Shown here in pieces: positions 52,011-59,762 of a DNA stretch of 64,000 nt. Position 1 is the first letter of the stretch, and each line of letters starts with the position of its first letter. Made by a program: the position numbers and the translations under genes. The stretch is from Asaia sp. W19 (lineage in GTDB: Bacteria; Pseudomonadota; Alphaproteobacteria; Acetobacterales; Acetobacteraceae), in contig NZ_PNQZ01000043.1 of NCBI RefSeq assembly GCF_003994335.1, forward strand, positions 1-64,000, in the 5' to 3' direction. The notes under the pieces were generated by a model. It did no database searches and was not told the origin of the DNA. It saw only the letters and a list, made by a program, of their open reading frames with translations.

Positions 52011-53180
52011 ATGGCAGAAAGCGCCCCCGCTCCGGGTCAACTCGTCTTCCTGACTACCGCCCTCTTCCTTTCTTACCTCGCCGTAGCAATGCCGCTGGCA
52101 GTCATCCCCCCCTTCGTCACCTCATGGCCCGGCTATGGCAACGCTCTGGCCGGTGTCGCTGTGGGCATCGCGTTCGTGTCGACAATTCTGACCCGCACCC
52201 TCGCAGGCGGCTTTACCGATTCACGCGGCGGCCGTTCGGCAATGCGTTTCGGCCTGATGCTCTACGCGCTGGCAAGTCTGATATGCCTCGTTCCTGGCCT
52301 CGGGATTCTGCCGCGACTGCCCTCGTTTTGTCTGCTGATTCTGGGGCGCCTGCTTCTGGGCGTTGGAGAGAGCTACACGCTTGTCGGCATGCATGGCTGG
52401 GGCATCGGATTGATGGGGGCAAAAGGAGCGGGAAAGGTGCTGACCTGGACCGGGGCCGCCATGTACGGCGCTTTCGCTTTTGGTGGCCCTGTCGGGTTAT
52501 CGCTTTTCCATCATGCCGGATTTTCAACGCTGATGATCCTGTGCACGCTCCTGCCCTGCATCGGTCTGGTCATCATCCAGCCTGTTTCGGCGGCACCCGT
52601 CCTGACCGGCGAGCGCGGCTCCTTCTGGCCCGTTCTGGGCACGATACGTCCTTTCGGAACGGTCGTGGCACTCCAGGGTGTCGGGTTTGCCGTGCTCGGG
52701 GCTTTCCTCTCGGTCTATTTCATCAATCGCCACTGGTCCTACGGCGCACTGGGGCTGACATGCTTTGGCGGCGCATTCGTCGCGGGACGAATATTCTGCG
52801 GCCATATGCCAGACCGTTTCGGCGGCATTCGCGTCGCTCTGGCCTCTCTGTCGATCGAGGCCATCGGTCAGGCCTGTATTGCCTTGGCGCCCTCACCGGC
52901 TCTGGCGCTGATCGGCGCGGTCGCAACCGGAGCCGGGTGCTCGCTGATCTATCCATCAATGGGCGTCGAGGTGGTCCGCCGGGTCAGTGGCCCCATGCGC
53001 GCAACGGCACTAGGGGGCTTCGCCGCGTTTCAGGACCTGTCTTATGCGGTCAGCGGGCCTGTCGCCGGTCTGGTTTCGGACCATCTCGGCTATCGGGCGA
53101 TTTTCATCATGGGCATGGTCTGTGCGCTGATCGGGCTCGTGCTGGTGCTCCGCCTCAGACGCCCCCAGCGCGCGAGTTGA
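52011..53180 (+). CDS. MFS transporter (YhhS/arabinose-efflux-like)
   Basis: 389 residues with 12 predicted membrane helices. The motif A-like loop TLAGGFTDSRGGRSAMR follows helix 2, LLGVGESYTLVGMHGWGIG lies in helix 4-5, and the second-half loop reads GRIFCGHMPDRFGG. The pattern matches the YhhS/YfcJ subgroup of drug/metabolite exporters. Alone on the plus strand, 152 bases after the amidase. Substrate unknown. Confidence 0.88.
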   Translation: MAESAPAPGQLVFLTTALFLSYLAVAMPLAVIPPFVTSWPGYGNALAGVAVGIAFVSTILTRTLAGGFTDSRGGRSAMRFGLMLYALASLICLVPGLGILPRLPSFCLLILGRLLLGVGESYTLVGMHGWGIGLMGAKGAGKVLTWTGAAMYGAFAFGGPVGLSLFHHAGFSTLMILCTLLPCIGLVIIQPVSAAPVLTGERGSFWPVLGTIRPFGTVVALQGVGFAVLGAFLSVYFINRHWSYGALGLTCFGGAFVAGRIFCGHMPDRFGGIRVALASLSIEAIGQACIALAPSPALALIGAVATGAGCSLIYPSMGVEVVRRVSGPMRATALGGFAAFQDLSYAVSGPVAGLVSDHLGYRAIFIMGMVCALIGLVLVLRLRRPQRAS

Positions 53181-53219
53181 GCCGAAAGACGACGCCGTCC
53201 CGGCATCAGACAGGAACGC

Positions 53220-53741
53220 TCAGATCCCGTAGTCGAGATGAAAGCGCACCATGTCGTGACCTTCCAGCAGGTCGTATCGAGGCAGAGGAACGGGCGTCAA
53301 ACTCGGGCGTGAAGCGGACGCGTCAGGCGCCGTGTGCACGGCAGCGCTCTGGATTTCCGGTTCGTCCGGTATCTCCACAGCAGCACCGCTGCCGATATCT
53401 GCCTCCGGGTGCAAAGCTGCCGTTTCGAGATCCGCATCCGCCGTCCCGTCCTCTACCATCCCTACCGGCGGGAGAAGTCTGATCAACGCAAGGTGATCGT
53501 CCTCTGCGAGCGATGATGGGCGCTCCCCGCGCGCTTTCTGCACGAGCCAACCGGCAAGGGCAGAGGCCACCGCCTCGAGCGCTTCGGCTTCCGAACGCGC
53601 ACCCTGTTCGGACAGCAACCGGATCAGAAACGTGATATCCTCAGGACCGGCGCGATGAGGCGCATGATCCGTATCGCGTTTGATGACCCAGCCACCAACA
53701 TGCTGCTCGATGATCTGCGGTTCCACGATCCGGTCTGCCAC
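53220..53741 (-). CDS. Protein of unknown function
   Basis: 173 residues from the GTG at 53741, chosen because GGGGAGG lies eight bases upstream; the frame stays open to 53975 without better support. No signal peptide or membrane segment. A compact N-terminal half (ADRIVEPQIIEQHVGGWVIK, then ITFLIRLLSEQGARSEAEAL and ALAGWLVQKA helices) is followed by an acidic, Ala/Pro-rich likely disordered stretch and a short ordered end YDLLEGHDMVRFHLDYGI. I do not recognise a family. Convergent with the MFS gene. Confidence 0.6.
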   Translation of the reverse strand: MADRIVEPQIIEQHVGGWVIKRDTDHAPHRAGPEDITFLIRLLSEQGARSEAEALEAVASALAGWLVQKARGERPSSLAEDDHLALIRLLPPVGMVEDGTADADLETAALHPEADIGSGAAVEIPDEPEIQSAAVHTAPDASASRPSLTPVPLPRYDLLEGHDMVRFHLDYGI

Positions 53742-54120
53742 GCACGCTTCCTCCCCTTGCTGCATGGCCGAATAGCAGAAATCAGGGTGCGCGCCCAGAT
53801 GACGACCGCTCTCGCCCTGTGCCGAAACATGTATGGGGCGGAGACCACGGCGCCGAAAGCCCACTGATGAAGTAGTGGCGCCGTGATTGCGATCAATGGC
53901 GGCAGAACCCTGGCGACGCGTTAGCTCGGCATGAAGCGCGGTATGTCCAGCGAGCCGGGATAGGCCGACGCCCATGAGGCGAGGCTTTGAGCCAGAAGGG
54001 CGATTGGTCTTGCCGCGATGGGTCTTCTATGAGAATTGCTCTCATATCGACCCTTCCCTGTAGCCTGGCCTGCCCGGCAGCCCCGCCCCCGCAAAGCCGA
54101 CGCGCCCTGACAGCTGGATT
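53742..54120. other. Intergenic region upstream of the TonB/kinase/PnuC operon
   Basis: 379 bases. The only clear signal is the palindrome at 54028-54046. No thiamine pyrophosphate riboswitch hallmarks (CTGAGA helix, ACCTGATCTGG region) and no second gene were seen. Confidence 0.6.
54028..54046 (+). promoter_or_regulatory. Fur-box-like palindrome
   Basis: TATGAGA-ATTGC-TCTCATA, perfect 7-bp arms (54028-54034 and 54040-54046), 75 bases before the receptor start. The core TGAGAAT-T-GCTCTCA follows the 7-1-7 layout of Fur boxes, with five of seven mirrored positions kept. Iron control is inferred from resemblance only. Confidence 0.5.
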
Positions 54121-56511
54121 ATGATAGTGGCATTTCACCTGGCCCCCTCGCGCCGATCCGCACGCAGGTTCTGGCTTCTTTGCGGCGTTGCCGGATGTGG
54201 CGCGAGCATTGTCATCGCCGCCCAGAATGCACGCGGGGCCAGTATTCCGGTAAAAAAAGCGAAAACCGAACAGATTACGGTCAAGGCGACGGAGCCGGAA
54301 AAACGCGAGGCCGAGCGCGGTGGTGGGCTGATCGAAGCCCAGCACGCGGTGCGTTCGATCAGCGCAGTGGATAGCGCGTTCATCGCCAAGCAGGCCCCCA
54401 TCTCGACCGCCTACCAACTGGTCTCGATGTTGCCCGGTGCCAATGTCGCTGCGTCCGATGCCATGGGGCTCTCCCCCCAGACCACAATTTCCGTGCGTGG
54501 GCTCAATACGGATTCGATCGGTTACGTGCTGGAGGGCATGCCGCTGAACGATCTGGCCTTTTACTCGGGCTATCCCAGTCAGTTTGCAGACGGCGAGAAT
54601 TATCGGCAGGTCGCCCTCAGCCAGGGTGCCGCCGATCTTGATAGCCCGGTGCTCAATGCGGCTGGCGGCCTCATGAGCCTGAGTTTCCGTGATCCGGCTC
54701 GCAAGGCGGGAGGCACAGCCTCGGTTTCCTATGGCTCATACAATACGAACCGCGAATTCCTGCGTCTCGATACCGGATTGATCGGGCATACCGGGCTGCG
54801 CGGCTTTGTGTCCTACTCCCACACGAGCGCTGAAAACTGGCGTGGGCCGGGCCATGACATGCGCCATCATATCGATTTCAAGCTGGTACGCGATATCGGT
54901 GAACGCTCCCACGCATCTCTGCTCGGCAGTTTCAACAGCACGATCACGAGCTACTACCCGCAGGTTTCGAAGGACGCCTTCAAATTGTACGGCGTGTCTT
55001 CGGCCAATGCGCTTTCGGGCAAGTATGATCCGTCAAACCCGGAGGAGGCCCAGTATTATCAGCGCCTGTGGCGCGCGCCGGAGCGGACCCTGTATATGGG
55101 TGCTCCCGTCTCGCTCGCACTGACGGATCACCTGACCTTCAATGCCACGCCCTATGCCCAGGGCGCCTATGGAAACGTCCCTGGCGGTTCCACCCTTCCC
55201 CTGAGTGGGCTCTACACGGGCACACAGGCCCTGGGCGATGTCCTGTCGTTACCGAGCGCCCAAGACGATCAGGCAATCGTACGCGCCAATTACACCCAGC
55301 GCAGCTACCGCTCAGGATTCACTTCCGAAATCGCGTGGAAGCAGGGCTGGAACGAGACCGTGCTCGGATACTGGTTCGATTACGGCGACGATCACGAAGT
55401 CCAGTCTTTCTCGCCCGTCTCTGCAAATGGCGGGTCTCCGAATATCTGGGGGAGTGGTACCCGCAATTTCGTCAGGCTGTCGGATGGCGGCATCTATGTT
55501 GCTGGCGATAATCACACGATCAGCATGACCAATGCCCTGTATATTGGCGACCGGATGCACCTGCTTTCAGACCGGCTCCTGATCGAGGCCGGTTTCAAGG
55601 AGGTGATGGTCAGCCGCGTTGGAACGAATGCTGTACCGGGCCCGCAATATCACGTGGGCAGCAATAGCGCCGTACCGCTCCCCCGGTTTGGCCTGCGCTA
55701 CCAGATCACCGCACGCCACCAGATCTTCGTGAATACGACAACCAATTTCAGAGCTCCCGCCTTCACGGCGCTCTACAATAACTACGATCCGACGAGTGGC
55801 GCGACTGGCACTACTGGCTCGGGAGATCTGCGCAACGAATATTCCATCTCCGAAGAGCTGGGATATCGATATAGCGGGCCGCTCGTGACAGGGAGCCTGA
55901 CCTTCTTCAACTATAACTTTACCAATAGGCAGATCCAGACGCAGGTCTTGATCAACAACACCCCGGTATCCTCGACCATGAATGCGGGGGGCCAGACCTC
56001 CCGTGGTCTGGATGTCGAGATTGGTCTTCGGCCCTGGCATCACTGGGCGCCCTATGTTTCCGGCGAGTATCTGCACGCCACGATCGACAACAACATCGCG
56101 AGCAACGGAGATCTGTTGCCCACTGCTGGCAAAACCGCGGTGCGCAGCCCCCGGCTACAGGCCTCGGCGGGTCTCACCTATGATGACGGACATGTTTTCG
56201 GGTTTGCCGCCATTCAGTACACCGGCAGGCAATACGCCACCTTCACCAATGACGAGCGTATCAGCGATCATACGACAGGTAATCTGACGCTCGGTTATCG
56301 TTTTGCTGATGCAAAGCGCCTGAAGGCCCCGTCGATCCGTCTGAACTTCATCAACATCACCAATGAGCACTATCTTTCGGGCGTTGCCGACCCCACGCTC
56401 AACGCACGGGATACTCTCGGGCGTTATGGAACAACCATCGCGGGAAGCGCACCGGATTACTATATCGGCGGTGGCTTTTCTGCCCTCGCGACAGCAACAG
56501 CCGGCTTTTGA
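54121..56511 (+). CDS. TonB-dependent outer membrane receptor of a coupled uptake operon
   Basis: 796 residues. The signal region is long and basic (SRRSARRFWLLCGVAGCGASIVIAA cut here), then a TonB-box-like EQITVKA. The plug holds VRSISAVDSAFIAKQAP, TISVRGLNTDSIGYVLEGMP and NAAGGLMSLSFRDP. A 22-strand barrel ends ATATAGF with a terminal Phe. Start and end are intact. The stop codon overlaps the kinase start by four bases, so the receptor is translationally tied to an APH-fold kinase and a PnuC-like transporter. This points to a vitamin-like ligand rather than a siderophore, although the upstream palindrome resembles a Fur box. Confidence 0.9.
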   Translation: MIVAFHLAPSRRSARRFWLLCGVAGCGASIVIAAQNARGASIPVKKAKTEQITVKATEPEKREAERGGGLIEAQHAVRSISAVDSAFIAKQAPISTAYQLVSMLPGANVAASDAMGLSPQTTISVRGLNTDSIGYVLEGMPLNDLAFYSGYPSQFADGENYRQVALSQGAADLDSPVLNAAGGLMSLSFRDPARKAGGTASVSYGSYNTNREFLRLDTGLIGHTGLRGFVSYSHTSAENWRGPGHDMRHHIDFKLVRDIGERSHASLLGSFNSTITSYYPQVSKDAFKLYGVSSANALSGKYDPSNPEEAQYYQRLWRAPERTLYMGAPVSLALTDHLTFNATPYAQGAYGNVPGGSTLPLSGLYTGTQALGDVLSLPSAQDDQAIVRANYTQRSYRSGFTSEIAWKQGWNETVLGYWFDYGDDHEVQSFSPVSANGGSPNIWGSGTRNFVRLSDGGIYVAGDNHTISMTNALYIGDRMHLLSDRLLIEAGFKEVMVSRVGTNAVPGPQYHVGSNSAVPLPRFGLRYQITARHQIFVNTTTNFRAPAFTALYNNYDPTSGATGTTGSGDLRNEYSISEELGYRYSGPLVTGSLTFFNYNFTNRQIQTQVLINNTPVSSTMNAGGQTSRGLDVEIGLRPWHHWAPYVSGEYLHATIDNNIASNGDLLPTAGKTAVRSPRLQASAGLTYDDGHVFGFAAIQYTGRQYATFTNDERISDHTTGNLTLGYRFADAKRLKAPSIRLNFINITNEHYLSGVADPTLNARDTLGRYGTTIAGSAPDYYIGGGFSALATATAGF

Positions 56512-57737
56512 TGACCGGCACGCCCGAGGCCCCCGGTCAGTTCGGCCTCTGGGGCAAGGAGGCCAAGCGTGACTGGCCCCTGATTACGAAAAACGAGGCA
56601 CAGGAGGCTCTGGGCGCCTTCGGCCTCACCTGCGAAGAGGCCATTGAGTGGCACAGCGCGCGCCCGTTTTCCGCCGTTTCGCGCCTGCGGGACGGGTCTG
56701 GCGCCATCTGGTTTCTCAAGCGTCATCATCGCGCCCTGCGTGATGCGGCCGCCTTGCGTCAGGAACACGACTTCATCGCCCATCTGGCCCGGCATGGTCT
56801 GGCGGTGGCCCTGCCTCGTGCCACGTCCTCGGGCGACACCACGTACTCATCGCAAGGCAGAGATGGTGCGATCTGGTGCTATGAGTGTTTCCCGGCGCTG
56901 GACGGACAGGATCTTTATCGCGATCGCATGTCATGGGAGTCATATCTCACTGCTGATCAGGCATTCGAGGCCGGAAATGCACTGGCGCGTTTTCATCGTG
57001 CAGCAGAGGGATACTCCGCGCCGTCTCGTGCCCAGCGCTCCCTCGTCTCTGCACTCACCCCGCTCTGTGGCCCGCAAGGCCCGGCGTCAGGGCTGCAGGC
57101 ATGGATCGCATCGATGCCTGACCTAGAACAGGCTTTGACGGATCTGGGGGGAGATCACGCCTTGATTGCTGCGTTGACGCCCCATTTCGAACGTGCAGCC
57201 CCCCTTCTTGTGGCGCCGGTCCTACGGTGGGGTCATGGCGACTGGCACGGCTCCAACCTCATCTGGCATGAGCGCCCTGCGCCGCAAAGCAGCGCTGCGC
57301 AGAGCGATGAAGCGTCTTACTCCGCAGGCGTACCGTTCGATTTCAGCATGGCCGATCTGACGACGCGGGGTTTCGACCTCGCCGTTGCCCTGGAGCGCAG
57401 CATGATCGGATGGCTCACGCCGCACGCAACACCAGACACCGCGCCGGATTATTCGGTCGGCTGGAAACAAGTGCGCGCTTTCCTGCGCGGCTATCATGAA
57501 GAATGGCCGCTCACTGCGCAGGATAGGGCGGGCATCGCCGCATTTCTTCCCCTCGCCCACGTTTCCTTCGCTTGTTCGGAGATCTGGTATTACACCTGTC
57601 TTGTCGAGCAACCTGCACTCGCGCGCGTCACCCATGACACTTATCTCGTGGCCCATGCGCGCTGGTTCAGCACAAAGAATGGGCAGAAATTGCTGGATCT
57701 CGTCGCGTCCCCGGACAGTCTGGGCAACGCACGGTGA
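56508..57737 (+). CDS. APH-fold small-molecule kinase of the TonB/PnuC operon
   Basis: 409 residues. The phosphotransferase fold of aminoglycoside, choline and thiamine kinases: N-lobe SGAIWFLKRHH with the ATP-binding Lys, the Brenner/catalytic loop WGHGDWHGSNLIW (HGDxxxxN) around residue 245, and the metal-binding FDFSMADL segment. Catalytic residues look intact. The start overlaps the receptor stop and the end overlaps the pnuC-like start, each by four bases. Trapping of an imported vitamin by phosphorylation is the natural role; thiamine kinase (ThiK) is one family precedent. Longer than ThiK (about 275), so the specificity may differ. Confidence 0.82.
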   Translation: MMTGTPEAPGQFGLWGKEAKRDWPLITKNEAQEALGAFGLTCEEAIEWHSARPFSAVSRLRDGSGAIWFLKRHHRALRDAAALRQEHDFIAHLARHGLAVALPRATSSGDTTYSSQGRDGAIWCYECFPALDGQDLYRDRMSWESYLTADQAFEAGNALARFHRAAEGYSAPSRAQRSLVSALTPLCGPQGPASGLQAWIASMPDLEQALTDLGGDHALIAALTPHFERAAPLLVAPVLRWGHGDWHGSNLIWHERPAPQSSAAQSDEASYSAGVPFDFSMADLTTRGFDLAVALERSMIGWLTPHATPDTAPDYSVGWKQVRAFLRGYHEEWPLTAQDRAGIAAFLPLAHVSFACSEIWYYTCLVEQPALARVTHDTYLVAHARWFSTKNGQKLLDLVASPDSLGNAR

Positions 57738-58300
57738 TGTCCCCGATCGAAGCTCTGGCCGTTATCGTGACCATGATGGGCATTGCCCTTACAGCGCAGC
57801 GACGCGTGCTCGGCTGGCCCTGCTCCCTGCTCGCCTCACTTCTCTATCTGGTCGTCTTCGCAAGAGCCCGGCTCTACGCGGATTCCGCGCTGCAGATCGT
57901 CTTTTGCCTGTTTCTCCTGAAAGGCTGGTACGACTGGTATCGCGTGGCGCGCAGGGAGGCGGGCATTGCCGTCAGGCCTATCGGTCGCGCCATCCTGGCA
58001 CGAGATCTTGCTCTGGGTGTCGCGGCCAGCACGGTCCTGGGCGTCGCGCTCCGGCATTGGACGAGCGACGCTGCTCCGATGACCGATGCAGCGCTGAGCG
58101 TGTTCAGTGTGATTGGCCAGATCTGGACAGCACGCCGCTTCATTGCCTGCTGGCCCCTCTGGATCGCCGTCGACTGCGCCTATGTGGCCCTGTTCATCGA
58201 GCGTAGTCTCTGGCTCAGTGCGGGGCTCTATGCAGGACTCACAGGGCTTGCAATCTGGGGCTGGTTCAGCTGGCGCAGGGCCCGGCTGTCACGCGCATAA
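57734..58300 (+). CDS. PnuC/PnuT-family vitamin transporter
   Basis: 188 residues with about seven hydrophobic segments, typical for the family. The recognisable PnuC pattern is WPCSLLASLLYLVVFARAR-LYADSALQIVFCLFLLKGWYDWYR, given here as two parts, and a pseudo-repeat WPLWIAVDCAYVALFIERSL, with Trp-rich helix ends (GWYDWYR, IWGWFSW). PnuC imports nicotinamide riboside and PnuT thiamine, by facilitated diffusion made one-way by a kinase. The gene is coupled to the APH-fold kinase by a four-base overlap. The choice of vitamin cannot be made from sequence. Confidence 0.88.
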   Translation: MMSPIEALAVIVTMMGIALTAQRRVLGWPCSLLASLLYLVVFARARLYADSALQIVFCLFLLKGWYDWYRVARREAGIAVRPIGRAILARDLALGVAASTVLGVALRHWTSDAAPMTDAALSVFSVIGQIWTARRFIACWPLWIAVDCAYVALFIERSLWLSAGLYAGLTGLAIWGWFSWRRARLSRA

Positions 58301-58958
58301 CCCGCCACCGACGGTGAGCGTCGTTCCGTTCACATAGCTGGCTGCCGGGCCCGCAAGGTAGGACACAGCCGCAGCGATATGCCCTGTCTCGCCAAAGGCA
58401 CCACTGGCGACAAAGCTTGCAAGCGTTTCAGCATGGGCCCCGTCCGCCTGGTTCCATTCGGTATCGATCGGGCCGGGCTGGACCGCGTTCGTTGGCCGTA
58501 ATGCCGCGCGGACCGACATCACGCACAACGCCTCGCAAGAACCCGACCAGCGCCGCCTTGGTCGCGGCGTAGACCGACACACCTGGCAGCGGCATGCGCT
58601 CACCGAAAGCCATCCCATATAAATAAGGCTCCCCCCTTGCGCATATGGGGCAGCGCGGCAGCTGTCTCGATCATGGCCCCGCGCAGGTTGAGAGAGCGTG
58701 GACTCGACCTCACCATCGCTCATGCTGTCAATCAGACCATAGGGATAGCCCCCTGCATTGCACACCAAAGTGTCGATCCGTCCGTATCACAAGCGCACGT
58801 CGCCCCAGTGCTTCGTTGGCCGCCTTCGTCATGAGGGCACGGGCTTCATTATGCGCATGGGTCAAAGCGACATCGAACCCATCCTGCGCCAGACGCTTGC
58901 AGATGGCCGCGCCCATACCGCGGTCCCCCCCTGTAACCAGGGCAGATGCAGCATTCAT
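58289..58958 (-). pseudogene. Decayed short-chain dehydrogenase
   Basis: SDR pieces in several frames: MNAASALVTGGDRGMGAAI (start 58958, with AGGAG upstream), RIDTLVCNAGG, GGSLIYMG, YAATKAALVGFLRG and the end NGTTLTVGGGLCA. The frame changes near 58775 (with missing sequence between the second beta strand and the NAG motif), near 58700, at a G run near 58630, and at a 4-base tandem duplication CGTTCGTT (58486-58493) that breaks ITAN-AVQPGPID. Several independent lesions make a sequencing error unlikely. It overlaps the end of the pnuC-like gene by 12 bases. Confidence 0.9.
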
Positions 58959-59165
58959 ATCGGCTCTCCTTTTCCGAGGGAGAGCTGAGTGTGCAGGATA
59001 CCGCTGGCGGCGCCACCCCGGGATATCCCCCGGGCAATCGAACCTAGGCGCTCCCCTCATTGGCACGATCTGACCGGGATCGCGTTCTACCGAGCCTTGC
59101 ATCCGTTACGCGATCGTCTTACCAGCTTGTCGCCATCTACCGGTGATTGCGAAAGGCCCTGCCCC

Positions 59166-59672
59166 TTGCTGAAGAAACGCCTCTTCTACCCCCGGGCGCC
59201 AAGACAGCTCATCACGCAGTTCCTGCGTTTCGGGATCATCGGGGCCTTGGGGCTGGTCTGGGACATCCTGATCGTCACGCTGCTGCGCCCCGAACTCGGC
59301 CTGACGGCTGCAACATTGCTGTCCTATTTCCTGGTCGCCAGCCTCAACTGGCTGCTCAACCAGATCTGGACCTTTCGCAGTGTCGCCCATCGCGATCATC
59401 CCATCCTGCAATGGCTGCGCTTCCTTGCGGCCAACAGCTTCGGGTTCCTGCTCAATCGCGGCACGGTCTATGCGCTATGCTTCACCATTCCATTCTGCTC
59501 ACGCCATGTGGCCTTGCCGCTGGCCGCCGGGTCATTGATGGGGCTGATGGCCAATTTCAATCTGTCACGCAAGCTTGTCTTCCGCGCCAAAGTACCTGAA
59601 ACGCCCATGGAACTGGCCCAGATGGCCGTGGATCTGAATGTCGATCCGGTCGATCGCGATCTGGAATCCTGA
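59166..59672 (+). CDS. GtrA-family membrane protein
   Basis: 168 residues from the TTG at 59166, chosen for GAAAGG nine bases upstream and because it gives the normal GtrA length; the open frame extends to 58989 without family sequence. Four membrane helices: FLRFGIIGALGLVWDILIVT, LLSYFLVASLNWLLNQIWTF, a third around NSFGFLLNRGTVYAL, and VALPLAAGSLMGLMANFNLS. NFNLSRKLVF is the family end motif. GtrA proteins handle polyprenyl-linked sugars for surface glycan modification. The neighbouring gene is alaS. Confidence 0.85.
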   Translation: MLKKRLFYPRAPRQLITQFLRFGIIGALGLVWDILIVTLLRPELGLTAATLLSYFLVASLNWLLNQIWTFRSVAHRDHPILQWLRFLAANSFGFLLNRGTVYALCFTIPFCSRHVALPLAAGSLMGLMANFNLSRKLVFRAKVPETPMELAQMAVDLNVDPVDRDLES

Positions 59673-59762
59673 GAGCCCACGCGCAAAACATTTCCTTTGC
59701 GGTCTCTTTGCTCTAGTGGAGATGCCATCTTCACGCCGCAATCGGGATTTTCTGCTCGCGCC

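Noticed and set aside
52124-53482. 452-codon plus-strand frame overlapping the MFS gene
   Set aside because: Same strand but a different frame; the MFS frame has 12 clean helices, while this one is Arg/Ser-rich noise.
53742-54120. Thiamine pyrophosphate riboswitch upstream of the TonB/kinase/PnuC operon
   Set aside because: I looked for the conserved THI-box elements because the operon could be thiamine-related; none is present.
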